Assembly (NCBI GenBank): GCA_040222235.1
Contig: JAVKDO010000143.1
Location: forward strand, 62,001 to 126,000
Reading direction: 5' to 3'
Length of the DNA: 64,000 nt
Source of the DNA: UBA6059 sp040222235
GTDB lineage: Bacteria > Bacteroidota > Bacteroidia > Cytophagales > Cyclobacteriaceae
The position numbers and the translations under genes are program-made. The notes beneath the pieces were generated by a model. That model made no database searches. It saw only the letters and a list, made by a program, of their open reading frames with translations, and was not told the DNA's origin. This document shows positions 1 to 8,898 of this stretch, piece by piece (position 1 is the first letter of the stretch; each line of letters begins with the position of its first letter).

Positions 1-1
1 C

Positions 2-190
2 CAGGGCAACTCGGTAGTGATCATTGAGCACAATATGGAAGTGATCAAATCTTCGGATTGGATCATTGACCTGGGTCCTGAAGGGGGTGATGGTGGCGGC
101 ACAGTCTGTTTTGAAGGCCTACCGGAAGATATGATCAAGCTAAAAAACAACCATACCGCCCGTTTCCTAGCAGAAAAGATAAGTGCATGA
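2..190 (+). CDS. uvrA: Excinuclease ABC subunit A, C-terminal end (partial)
   Basis: Only the last 62 residues are in the window; the gene enters from the left edge in frame 2. The visible part reads through VVIIEHNMEVIKSSDWIIDLGPEGG, cited here as IEHNMEVIK and DWIIDLGPEGG, the H-loop region and tail of the second ABC ATPase domain of UvrA. UvrA is the damage-sensing ATPase of nucleotide excision repair and works with UvrB and UvrC in the cytoplasm. The stop overlaps the start of the next gene as ATGA, so the two are probably co-transcribed. The family match is near certain for a fragment this conserved. Confidence 0.93.
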   Translation, partial: QGNSVVIIEHNMEVIKSSDWIIDLGPEGGDGGGTVCFEGLPEDMIKLKNNHTARFLAEKISA

Positions 191-1230
191 AGGCAATTAC
201 CTTTCAAGGTGTAGAACAATTGGCCTACGAAGAGGCGGCAGAGCCCAGTATCCTCAAAACCACTGATGTCATTGTCAAGGTCGAGATTACAGCTATTTGC
301 GGATCAGACCTTCATATTTATCGAGGGCATGAAAAAGGCCTTGATATTGGTACCATCATGGGTCATGAATTCCTAGGAGAGGTTGTGGAAGTCGGATCAG
401 ACGTCCGGGTCATCAGACAAGGAGATCATGTGGTCAGTCCGTTTACTACCAGTTGTGGCCAGTGCTACTACTGCAAGATCGGGCTTACTTGCCGCTGCGA
501 GCATGGTGAGCTTTATGGTTGGGTGAGCGAAGGGCATGGACTCCATGGTGCTCAAGCCGAGTACGTGCGAGTACCGATGGCAGATAGCACATTACTTAAG
601 ATAGACCCTACCGGAAATAAAGACGAGCTGTTGATGATCGGAGATATTTTCTCAACGGGCTATTTCGCTGCTGATAATGGAGGTGTATCCAAGGGTAGTA
701 CGGTAGCTATCGTCGGTGCTGGACCGGTAGGACTAATGGCTATACTAGGAGCAAGAAGCCTGGGAGCAGAAGAAATTTTGGTCATTGACAGCATTAAAGA
801 GCGCCTAACGCTAGCGACCGAATTTGGGGCTACCCCAATAAAACTCACCAATACCACCGTAGAGGAGGTAAAACAGAAAACGCAGGGTCGTGGAGTAGAT
901 ATTGCTATTGAAGCCGTCGGCAACCCCAGTGCGGCGAGGCTGGCCTATGATGTGGTACGGCCGGGTGGTACTATCTCCACAGTTGGTGTTCATACTTCTG
1001 ATAAGCTCAGCTTTACCCCGGTAGAGGCCTATGATAAGAACCTCACCTATCGATCCGGTAGATGCCCCGCTAGGTATTATATGGACAAGCTTGTAGCTAC
1101 TGTCAGCAGTGGAGAATACCCACTGCATAGAATTATCTCCCATCACATGCCACTCTCCCAGGGTGTAGAAGCCTACCGGATATTTGATCAGAAGCTTGAC
1201 CAAAGCATGAAAATCATGCTCCACCCATAA
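187..1230 (+). CDS. Zinc-dependent alcohol dehydrogenase (MDR superfamily)
   Basis: This is a 347-residue medium-chain dehydrogenase with both zinc sites. Cys38 and His60-Glu61 (GHE) form the catalytic site. Cys90, Cys93, Cys96 and Cys104 form the structural zinc lobe. The Rossmann signature VGAGPVGLMA lies near residue 175. It should oxidise an alcohol or polyol with NAD(P); the subgroup resembles formaldehyde/threonine-dehydrogenase-like enzymes, but the substrate cannot be read from the sequence. The ATG overlaps the uvrA stop by 4 bases, which fixes the start and suggests translational coupling. Confidence 0.9.
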   Translation: MKAITFQGVEQLAYEEAAEPSILKTTDVIVKVEITAICGSDLHIYRGHEKGLDIGTIMGHEFLGEVVEVGSDVRVIRQGDHVVSPFTTSCGQCYYCKIGLTCRCEHGELYGWVSEGHGLHGAQAEYVRVPMADSTLLKIDPTGNKDELLMIGDIFSTGYFAADNGGVSKGSTVAIVGAGPVGLMAILGARSLGAEEILVIDSIKERLTLATEFGATPIKLTNTTVEEVKQKTQGRGVDIAIEAVGNPSAARLAYDVVRPGGTISTVGVHTSDKLSFTPVEAYDKNLTYRSGRCPARYYMDKLVATVSSGEYPLHRIISHHMPLSQGVEAYRIFDQKLDQSMKIMLHP

Positions 1231-1250
1231 GCAATTACTGATATTGCTCA

Positions 1251-1322
1251 TCTCGATTAATGACGACAATTCCGGTAGGTAGAGGCAGATCATTACCATT
1301 AATGGCTACCTTTAAATCGAGA
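1251..1322. repeat. Inverted repeat in intergenic gap (possible structured RNA or terminator)
   Basis: Perfect 8-base arms TCTCGATT (1251-1258) and AATCGAGA (1315-1322) enclose about 56 bases in the 110-base gap between the dehydrogenase and the DUF4136 gene. The enclosed part carries one copy of the window-wide 9-mer motif (TTCCGGTAG, 1270-1278). No T-run follows the right arm, so simple intrinsic termination is doubtful. The function is unknown. Confidence 0.35.
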
Positions 1323-1340
1323 ATTTAATCAATTGAAGCC

Positions 1341-1847
1341 ATGTCCAAGATTCTACTTATTGCCCTGGTTCTCTTTGCAAGTTGTACATCGGTAAAAGTT
1401 CGTAGTGATCAAGCCGTAGACTTTAAAAAATTCGAGACTTTCTACTGTATGGAATGCCTGGATGAGTTTTCACAGGTAGCTCCAGAGTATGATAACCCCG
1501 AGACGCGTGAACTTATCAGAGAATCAATCATCTCTGAACTCGAAAAAAAAGGGCTTACTTATACAGAAGAGAATCCAGAAGTGCTGGTCGACTTCAAGGT
1601 GATCATAGAAGAAAGAACAGCTATCCTTTCCACACCGGAGACAACTTACTATTATTGGGAGACTTATGACGCTCCAACAGTCGTCTTCAAGCAGGGTACC
1701 CTCTTGATCAATTTGATTGATGCTTCTAACAACCAAGCCATATGGCAAGGAACCTCATCCAGGATAATGGATGACGACCCATCTGAAAAGCTAGAAGAGC
1801 GGGTTAAGAGTACTGTAGCTCGTATGTTTAAGAAATATAACCAATAA
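1341..1847 (+). CDS. DUF4136 family lipoprotein
   Basis: This is a 168-residue protein with a lipoprotein signal peptide ending in the lipobox FAS-Cys15, so it should be lipid-anchored at the inner face of the envelope. The body has the DUF4136 pattern: a short strand around the Phe-Lys-Lys-Phe-Glu-Thr-Phe segment (residues 29-35), a helix ending in ELEKKGL, a middle VDFKVIIEERT strand, and a late GTLLINLIDASNNQAIWQG segment. DUF4136 proteins are common in Bacteroidota and have no agreed function. The gene sits 15 bases before tpiA. The 12 bases after the previous stop and after this stop begin alike (TAAGCAATTAC), probably by chance. Confidence 0.85.
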   Translation: MSKILLIALVLFASCTSVKVRSDQAVDFKKFETFYCMECLDEFSQVAPEYDNPETRELIRESIISELEKKGLTYTEENPEVLVDFKVIIEERTAILSTPETTYYYWETYDAPTVVFKQGTLLINLIDASNNQAIWQGTSSRIMDDDPSEKLEERVKSTVARMFKKYNQ

Positions 1848-1862
1848 GCAATTACCACAATT

Positions 1863-2624
1863 ATGAGAAAGCACATTGTCGCAGGCAATTGGAAAATGAA
1901 TAATACGCTCGAAGAAGGCCGAAAGCTGACTTCTGAAATAGTCCAAATGATGAATGATGAGGTAACGGATGATGCTATTGCCGTCCTGTGTACCCCATAC
2001 GTTCACCTTGGAGACGCCCATGGTTTGCTGAAAAATGCAAAGAATGTGTTTCTTGGTGCTCAAAACTGCAGTCAGCATGAGTCAGGAGCTTATACTGGGG
2101 AGATTTCTACAAGCATGCTCACTTCCGTAGGTGCTAGCTATGTCATCCTTGGCCACAGTGAGCGACGAGAGTATTTCACCGAATCCGATGAGTTGCTTGC
2201 GGCAAAAGTAGATCAAGTGCTTAAGCACGACCTAATCCCAATATTCTGCTGCGGAGAGTCGCTGGACATCAGAGAGAAGGATGAGCAATACGATTTTGTG
2301 ACTCAACAAATAACGAACAGCCTGTTTCACCTTTCTTCAGATGATTTTGCTAAGGTGGTTATTGCATACGAGCCGATTTGGGCCATTGGTACTGGTAAGA
2401 CAGCCACGTCCGAGCAGGCTCAGGAAATGCATCAAAAGCTGCGAAACCACATTGCAGGTAAGTACGGATCAGAGGTCGCTGATAGCACAAGCATCCTGTA
2501 TGGAGGCAGTGCTAAGCCTTCCAATGCCCCTGAGCTTTTCAGCCAACCAGACGTAGATGGAGGCCTCATCGGTGGGGCATCCCTGAAGTCGCGGGACTTT
2601 ATTGACATCATCAAGTCCTTCTGA
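1863..2624 (+). CDS. tpiA: Triosephosphate isomerase
   Basis: This glycolytic TIM barrel interconverts dihydroxyacetone phosphate and glyceraldehyde 3-phosphate. All catalytic residues are visible: Lys11 in GNWKMN, His98 in GHSERR and Glu170 in YEPIWAIGTG. The phosphate-binding loop follows as GTGKTA. At 253 residues it has the usual length. The stop overlaps the start of the next gene (TGATG), so tpiA heads or joins a small operon with the septoil-knot gene and prmA. Confidence 0.98.
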   Translation: MRKHIVAGNWKMNNTLEEGRKLTSEIVQMMNDEVTDDAIAVLCTPYVHLGDAHGLLKNAKNVFLGAQNCSQHESGAYTGEISTSMLTSVGASYVILGHSERREYFTESDELLAAKVDQVLKHDLIPIFCCGESLDIREKDEQYDFVTQQITNSLFHLSSDDFAKVVIAYEPIWAIGTGKTATSEQAQEMHQKLRNHIAGKYGSEVADSTSILYGGSAKPSNAPELFSQPDVDGGLIGGASLKSRDFIDIIKSF

Positions 2625-2959
2625 TGCTCTGGATATCAGTATGGTTGATGAGCTGGTGGAGCGTCACGCACCTACCGGAAATTGATCAACCCAACTACTG
2701 TAACATTTACGGGATCATATATGAAACTGATGACCCCTATGAGGCTGACTTTAAAGTCTACGAAGAGGGGTCAGAAGCCTTTGCCCGAATCATCATTTTT
2801 GAGGAGGAAAACAGGCTTTATGCCACCAAACCAGGCCACTGGAGCTTTGTAGAAAATAGGGATTTGGCTGACTTTATTGTCTATTTCACAGAAGAGTCAA
2901 GAGATGCTGAATTTTCAGTTTACTTCACATCTTTCGAGTCTTTTGCAGGCTGTCAGTAG
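2624..2959 (+). CDS. 7(1) septoil knot domain protein (DUF6150-like)
   Basis: This is a 111-residue protein with a hydrophobic N-terminus (LWISVWLMSWW, residues 2-12) that may be a signal or anchor. It is followed by a compact beta-rich domain with the recurring pattern EADFKVYEE, then WSFVENRDLADF, then AEFSVYFTSF, and a final Cys near the C-terminus. That pattern matches the 7(1) septoil knot family as I recall it. Cys26 and Cys110 could pair. The start codon overlaps the tpiA stop, so translation is likely coupled. No biochemical role is known to me. Confidence 0.75.
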   Translation: MLWISVWLMSWWSVTHLPEIDQPNYCNIYGIIYETDDPYEADFKVYEEGSEAFARIIIFEEENRLYATKPGHWSFVENRDLADFIVYFTEESRDAEFSVYFTSFESFAGCQ

Positions 2960-2993
2960 GCTCACTTGCGCTTATCAGAATAAATAACTCAAC

Positions 2994-3815
2994 ATGAACT
3001 TTATCCAGGTCAGTTTCTCTGTAGACCAAGCCCTGTCTGATATGATTCTTGCCGAACTGAGCAATGGTGACTTTGATACATTTGAGGAGTTTGATGGTGG
3101 GATCCATGCGTACACTGAGGAGGAGAGGTTTGACCAAAGATTCGTGGATGAGATTTCCGATAGGTATGAAGTGGCCTATGCAACCCAACTCATCCCCAAA
3201 GAGAACTGGAATGAGACCTGGGAGAAGAATTATGATCCGATCATCGTAGGCGATCAGGTACTGGTAAGGGCTACTTTTCATAAAGAGTTGCCCCCCTATC
3301 CCATAGAGATTGTGGTTGATCCCAAAATGAGCTTCGGCACAGGCCATCACGCGACGACACATCAGATGATTAAGGCTCAGCTTGCTATTGATCATCAAGG
3401 CAAATCAGTCCTTGACCTTGGTACCGGTACTGGCATCTTGGCGATCATGGCGGCTCAGCTAGGTGCTTCACGTATCGAAGGCACGGACATTGACGAATGG
3501 TGCATAGAAAACAGCCAAGAGAACTTCAGCCTTAATCAGTTGTCAGGCATCACATTGCAAATGACAGCTGCTCAAAATTTTATCTGTGCTGCACCGTTTG
3601 ATATAGTACTTGCCAATATCAACAAAAACGTACTGCTCAATGAGATGCACTACTACGCTGATTTTTGCAAGCCTAATGGCTATTTGCTCCTAAGTGGTTT
3701 TTATGAAGTAGATATCGATGATATCAATGTGCGTACTCACGAATGCGGCTTTACCATGGTCTCGCGACAATCAAGAGACAATTGGGCGCAACTCACTTTA
3801 CAAAAATCCGAATAA
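2994..3815 (+). CDS. prmA: Ribosomal protein L11 methyltransferase
   Basis: PrmA trimethylates ribosomal protein L11 using S-adenosylmethionine. The 273-residue protein has the short N-terminal L11-recognition domain of family members (residues 1-85), then a class I methyltransferase domain. The SAM-binding motif I is VLDLGTGTGILAI, preceded by the PrmA signature DPKMSFGTGHHATT and followed by the acidic strand IEGTDIDEW. DIVLANINKNVL is the PrmA version of motif IV. The gene lies 34 bases downstream of the septoil-knot gene and probably shares its transcript. Confidence 0.96.
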   Translation: MNFIQVSFSVDQALSDMILAELSNGDFDTFEEFDGGIHAYTEEERFDQRFVDEISDRYEVAYATQLIPKENWNETWEKNYDPIIVGDQVLVRATFHKELPPYPIEIVVDPKMSFGTGHHATTHQMIKAQLAIDHQGKSVLDLGTGTGILAIMAAQLGASRIEGTDIDEWCIENSQENFSLNQLSGITLQMTAAQNFICAAPFDIVLANINKNVLLNEMHYYADFCKPNGYLLLSGFYEVDIDDINVRTHECGFTMVSRQSRDNWAQLTLQKSE

Positions 3816-3871
3816 GGTCAAATAGGTTGTTACTGGACTATTAGGTAATTTTATTCCTTGTTTTTGGGTGT

Positions 3872-6800
3872 ATGCGATTGAAAATCAAATCTTTTTGGCT
3901 TTTCCTGATCTTGTCGACATGTGGTGTGTCGGTGAGTGCGCAGCATTTTAGTTTTTCGCAAGACCCTGAGAAGTTTCATACAGAGGTGGCCGAGGGCCTC
4001 AGAAAGGTAGGCGATGAGGCCGTGGACAAAATCGCAAGTGACCTGACTTCTAACTGGTCAAGGTTTACCCCTGAGCAGAAAACTATGACCATGGAGATCG
4101 CTCAGAAAATGAGAAAGATGCGGCTTCCTACCCGCCCGCACTTCACAAGATACTTTCTCTATCTCACCTATGCCGTCGAACAGGCAGGTGTGACAGGAGA
4201 CCAGCTTACCACAGTGCTACAGATCAACAAAGATCTTTTGGCAGAGGCTAATGGCGACCAGCTGCTCAAGTTTTACACTGACTTAGCCTATTTATTTGGA
4301 CGTTCTTGGCTCTACAGGCATCATTACAACAATCTCAAATTTGAGAACGGCTCGTTTGATTTTGAATATATCGCCACCGCAGCTAGTGCTCCAGACTTTG
4401 ACAACTTACCAGAAGAGGATCCCTTGCCTATAGAGGAGGAGATTATCACTGAAGAAGAGTTCGCTGAGGAAGAGGATGATGGCTGGGGTAATGACAGTTG
4501 GGGCGATACAGATGAAAGTGATGACTCCTGGGCGACTGATGATACATGGTCTGATCCTAGCTCATGGGGAAACGATACTTGGGGAACTACTGAAGAGGCG
4601 GATCCCTGGGCAGATACTGGATGGGGAGATGACCCTTGGGCCGAAGAGGAAGAAGCCGGTTCTCAAGAGCAGTCTTCCGGCTGGACGCAAGAAGAGGAAG
4701 ATGCGATATTCAATAATGATAACGCACACCTAGCCGAAGTAGATATTGATTTAGTAGCCCAATTAATTAATGACGACATCACTCCTCCGAAGGAAGGGGC
4801 GCTGATCCATTTTCATGATATTGACATGTCAATGAGCTCTATCTACGACTCGATTGGTATCAATAATGCCAATGGTACCTTAATCATGAAAGAGCGACTA
4901 TTCATTGGTGAGTCTGGAACGGTTGCTTGGCCGGCAGAGATACCAGGGATGGATGGGGTGGAAGTAGACCTAGAGCAGTACCACCTTAAAACCAATACTC
5001 CCTATATCAAGGCTGTGAAGTCCAAGCTTCGGTTTGGTCAATTCTTTGAGGGAGACGTGGATGGATTCTTTGTATTTAAAAGTGTCAAAAGAAGACGGGG
5101 AAGAGATCCCGCCACCTACCCAAAGTTCAAGTCTCACCACAGTGATGTTGAGCTGACTATCCCGGCGGAACGACTAAAATACACTGGAGGCATAGCACTT
5201 GCGGGTTCCGTAATGACCGGAGAATCGGTTTCTGGTAAGAAATCAACCGTAGAGGTGCTTGATGGAAAAGGACGCTCCTTTATTGCTCAAAGCACAAAGT
5301 TTGAGTTTAGAGATTCATTGATCCATGCCGAAAACGCGTCAATAGTCATCTATCATGACCAGGACTCCATTTTTCATCCGGCTGTAAAATTTACTTACAA
5401 TTATGGGAAGTCACGACTGATCCTGCAAAAGGAAGAAGGTGGTTTCAAGAATACTAATTATCACTCTTCATTCTTCAAGATGGACTTCAATGCTGACATG
5501 ATCGAGTGGGACTTGAAGAGTGACAGCATGGATATCTCGATATTAAATGCAGGTAACTTAGTTCCAGCTGTTTTCGAGTCGCATGACTATTTCCATAAGA
5601 ATAGACTTATAAAGCTCTCTGGAATTTATGGGTTTAATCCGCTTGTAGCCGTAGTGAATTATGCCAAGAAGACAAAGAGTCCTTCTTTTTATGTGGCGGA
5701 GTTGGCGGGCTTTTATGATACCCGAATGGACGTAATGAAAGGGGCCATGATGAATCTTTGGCAATTTGGATTTATCGAGTATGAGCCTCAAACGGGACAG
5801 ATATTAGTTAAGCACAAGGCTGACCACTATTATCAGTCCAATATGGAGAAAAAGGATTTCGACAACCTGATCATTCCTTCACTTATCAATTCCTCAGCTA
5901 ATGCCACGTTTAAACTAGACAGCTCGCAATTGACAGTCAGAGGTGTTGAAAGGGTACTGCTGACTACAGACCAACATGTCTACATGGAGCCTGACAGCCA
6001 GGTGGTGACAATACTGAAAGGTCGCGATCTTAAGTTTGATGGGATGGTAGCGTCTGGAGACTTTCAGTATAAGGGAAAGGATTTCGTCTTTTCGTACAAC
6101 GACTTCATTATGGATATGCCGATAATTGATAGTATTCACATCGAAATCCCTGTGATTGATACGCTGGCTGAAGGCGGTATAAGCGATGAGAAGACCACCT
6201 TGCACAATCACCTCAATGAGACATCTGGTACGTTGTACATCAATGATCCCAAAAATAAGTCAGGTGGAGAGGAGCTGATGAAGTATCCTTATTTCGTAAG
6301 TACGTCTCCAGCATCCGTTTACTTCGATAGTCCAGAAGTCCTCGATGGGGCCTACAACAAGTCTGTCAGGTTTTATATTCCCCCATTTGAGATGGATAGT
6401 CTTGATCGGGGAGATTTGTCGCATATCGCATTTGAGGGCACGTTTTATGCCGGGGGCATTCTTGAGCCAATTGATGAGAGACTTACTATTCAGCCTGACA
6501 ACTCACTTGGCTTTGTTCATAAAATACCAGAGTCGGGTTATAACTTATATGGAGGGGAAGGCAAAATATACAATGAGCTGAACCTCTCTAATGAAGGTCT
6601 AAGGTCAGATGGTAGAATCGATTATTTAACAACCTCCGTAAGCTCTGATGATTTCATTTTTTACCTCGATTCTACTAGCGCAATAGGAAGTCATGGATCT
6701 ATTGATCCTGGAACGTTGGGTGAAGGATCCTACCCTCAAGCTGATTTTGGCAAATTTAAAATGCAGTGGCTACCGCAAAAGGATAGCATGTATATCGCCA

Positions 6801-8854
6801 ATATTGGGCCCCCCATCAACTTCTATGATTCAAGCGCAACACTGGATGGAGAAGTAAATGTAACTGCCACTGGTGTTTTTGGAGGAGGAACTCTTCTTAC
6901 CCGAGGTTCGGAAGCGATATCCGATGAGCTTGCTTTCCAAGAGAATGACTTTTCTGCCCGTCATGCCAATTTCAAAGTTCTCACTGAGGATCCTGAAAAG
7001 CCAGCGATGGATGGCGAAGATATTAGTATTGAGTTTGATCTCATTGAGAATGTAGCTCAGCTTAGCCCAGAAAGGCTTGGAGTTCCGTCTATTGGATTCC
7101 CCTACGCACAAATGAAGACCTCAATCACAAGTGCAGTTTGGGATTTGCAAGACTCTATTGTCACAATGAGCAAGCCTCCAGCCGTGCCGATCGAGGACTC
7201 CTACTTCTACACCACTAGGCCAGAACTTGATAGCCTTGTATTCAACGCCACAGATGCTGTCTATGACATAAACACGTTCGAGCTGAATATTGAAGGAATC
7301 CCGTATATTATAGTTGCAGATGCAAAAATCACCCCGGAGGGAGGCAAGACGACTATCTTAGAGAACGCTGAACTCACGCCTTTCGAAAATGCCACGTTGG
7401 TGATTGACACGCTCAATGAGTATCACAACCTCTTTGATGGTGATATTAAAATTCTTTCGAGGAACCAGTTTATTGGTAGCGCGACGTACCAGTTGGTCAA
7501 TGCGGCCAATGACTCTTTTAACATAAAGTTCAAGGAGTTCAACCTTCAAGACGTTCCGATAGCGAAGAATAAAACTCAGCGAATGACCGTGTCGGGTGGC
7601 AGTATTGTCGAGCGAGAAAATGTGATCATCTCTCCAGGCTTTTACTTCAAGGGGGATGCCACGATGTATGCCAATAGAGAGGCCCTTCAGTTAGAAGGAT
7701 ATGTCCAAGCTATTCTGAATAGTAGAACAGACTATGACTATTGGATAAGCTATACTCATGATGCCGAAAGCCCGGAAGTTCAAATAGACGTTTCTACCGC
7801 CCTGACAGATGGTGGCCAGATAATGACAGCCGGCCTGTTTACATCCGCCAGGTCTGGGGAGGTCTATATGGCGTTCTTAGATGATCGAAGGTCTTTTGAC
7901 GATCAACCTTTCTTCAAGCCAACGGGGTTATTACAATACAACTTGGAAGGGCAACAGTTTAAGATAGAGCCTGCTAATAAGACTAGCGGAGAATCTTATG
8001 CAGGCACGACCTTTTTGTTCAATGATAACAGCAACACGCTCATATTTGAAGGGCCGGTGCAGTTTCTCCAAAACAATGAGAACTTCAACGTCAATGCCTC
8101 TGCGCTAGGGGCAGCCAAGCCGGATTCTGGACTATATACAATTGATGCTATGATGGCCTTTAATATGGAGCTTCACCCTGAAATCACAGATGCAATGATA
8201 TCTGATGTTCTCGATGTAATCGAGCGTTTGGGTGCCCCTATCGCTCATACAAACGAAGCAGATGAAATATATAAGTTGGCGGATCTGATAGGTGACCAAG
8301 GGGCGAAGACTTATGAGCGAAGGTCAGAAAGAGATTACGTTCCTTTTCATAATGCCTCACAAGAGTTGGATAAGACCATAGTTATCTCCAATGTCGACAT
8401 GGCCTTTTCCAAAGATCACAACGCATGGTACAACACCTCACAGATTGGACTATCCAATATCTATCGTAATGACATTAATGGCATGGTTGATGGGTTTATG
8501 GAATTCAAGAAGGACAATGATGGCGGAGATGTTGTCAACCTTTTCCTCCAAATATCTCCAGCGTCATGGTATTATTTTAATTATGAAGGTGGCCGACTTT
8601 TAATGTTTTCCTCCAATGGAGAATTTAATACGGTGATCAACGAACGTAGTGATGTAGCCAAAGCGGGCTTTGGAAAATACACCACCGTGGTGGGTGATCA
8701 GAGCGAGACCTTGAGCTTTATCAATCGTTTTCGCCAAGACTACTTCGGTATCACAGAACCCTATAACCTATCTTCTCCTGATGATATCTTTCTCGATGAT
8801 GAGTCATTCGACACTATCGATAAAGATAAGGACAAGGATGGTTTCGGTTTCTAG
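3872..8854 (+). CDS. Giant secreted protein with Trp/Asp-rich segment, function unknown
   Basis: I do not recognise this 1660-residue protein. It begins with a clean signal peptide (residues 1-24, ending SVSAQ), so it is exported. A helical N-terminal domain (about 25-165) is followed by an acidic low-complexity segment (about 180-275) rich in Trp flanked by Asp/Gly, such as GWGNDSWGD and DPWADTGWGDDPWAEE. The remaining 1350 residues look beta-rich, with many alternating strands and no obvious transmembrane segment or sorting domain. The C-terminus is DKDKDKDGFGF. It stands alone, with a 56-base upstream gap and a 44-base downstream gap. A large periplasmic or outer-membrane-associated scaffold is possible, but this is inference. 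The reading frame is unbroken. Confidence 0.85.
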   Translation: MRLKIKSFWLFLILSTCGVSVSAQHFSFSQDPEKFHTEVAEGLRKVGDEAVDKIASDLTSNWSRFTPEQKTMTMEIAQKMRKMRLPTRPHFTRYFLYLTYAVEQAGVTGDQLTTVLQINKDLLAEANGDQLLKFYTDLAYLFGRSWLYRHHYNNLKFENGSFDFEYIATAASAPDFDNLPEEDPLPIEEEIITEEEFAEEEDDGWGNDSWGDTDESDDSWATDDTWSDPSSWGNDTWGTTEEADPWADTGWGDDPWAEEEEAGSQEQSSGWTQEEEDAIFNNDNAHLAEVDIDLVAQLINDDITPPKEGALIHFHDIDMSMSSIYDSIGINNANGTLIMKERLFIGESGTVAWPAEIPGMDGVEVDLEQYHLKTNTPYIKAVKSKLRFGQFFEGDVDGFFVFKSVKRRRGRDPATYPKFKSHHSDVELTIPAERLKYTGGIALAGSVMTGESVSGKKSTVEVLDGKGRSFIAQSTKFEFRDSLIHAENASIVIYHDQDSIFHPAVKFTYNYGKSRLILQKEEGGFKNTNYHSSFFKMDFNADMIEWDLKSDSMDISILNAGNLVPAVFESHDYFHKNRLIKLSGIYGFNPLVAVVNYAKKTKSPSFYVAELAGFYDTRMDVMKGAMMNLWQFGFIEYEPQTGQILVKHKADHYYQSNMEKKDFDNLIIPSLINSSANATFKLDSSQLTVRGVERVLLTTDQHVYMEPDSQVVTILKGRDLKFDGMVASGDFQYKGKDFVFSYNDFIMDMPIIDSIHIEIPVIDTLAEGGISDEKTTLHNHLNETSGTLYINDPKNKSGGEELMKYPYFVSTSPASVYFDSPEVLDGAYNKSVRFYIPPFEMDSLDRGDLSHIAFEGTFYAGGILEPIDERLTIQPDNSLGFVHKIPESGYNLYGGEGKIYNELNLSNEGLRSDGRIDYLTTSVSSDDFIFYLDSTSAIGSHGSIDPGTLGEGSYPQADFGKFKMQWLPQKDSMYIANIGPPINFYDSSATLDGEVNVTATGVFGGGTLLTRGSEAISDELAFQENDFSARHANFKVLTEDPEKPAMDGEDISIEFDLIENVAQLSPERLGVPSIGFPYAQMKTSITSAVWDLQDSIVTMSKPPAVPIEDSYFYTTRPELDSLVFNATDAVYDINTFELNIEGIPYIIVADAKITPEGGKTTILENAELTPFENATLVIDTLNEYHNLFDGDIKILSRNQFIGSATYQLVNAANDSFNIKFKEFNLQDVPIAKNKTQRMTVSGGSIVERENVIISPGFYFKGDATMYANREALQLEGYVQAILNSRTDYDYWISYTHDAESPEVQIDVSTALTDGGQIMTAGLFTSARSGEVYMAFLDDRRSFDDQPFFKPTGLLQYNLEGQQFKIEPANKTSGESYAGTTFLFNDNSNTLIFEGPVQFLQNNENFNVNASALGAAKPDSGLYTIDAMMAFNMELHPEITDAMISDVLDVIERLGAPIAHTNEADEIYKLADLIGDQGAKTYERRSERDYVPFHNASQELDKTIVISNVDMAFSKDHNAWYNTSQIGLSNIYRNDINGMVDGFMEFKKDNDGGDVVNLFLQISPASWYYFNYEGGRLLMFSSNGEFNTVINERSDVAKAGFGKYTTVVGDQSETLSFINRFRQDYFGITEPYNLSSPDDIFLDDESFDTIDKDKDKDGFGF

Positions 8855-8898
8855 CCCTCTTTGGCATTTTCCTTATATTTTTGCGACTTAAAACATAG

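Noticed and set aside
811..1299. 162-codon frame on the minus strand across the alcohol dehydrogenase
   Set aside because: It lies inside a clear enzyme gene on the other strand and its product has no protein-like pattern.
2925..3398. 157-codon minus-strand frame inside prmA
   Set aside because: It overlaps the end of the septoil-knot gene and the N-terminal half of PrmA, and has no domain pattern.
4470..4700. WD40 propeller in the giant secreted protein
   Set aside because: The Trp-Asp text is low complexity with no 40-residue periodicity or GH...WD structure; the protein has no propeller signature.
8860..8883. Full promoter before the M20 dipeptidase (TTTG and TATTTTTG)
   Set aside because: The spacing of 12 bases is far from the 19-21 needed; only the -7 box fits, so I did not list a promoter.
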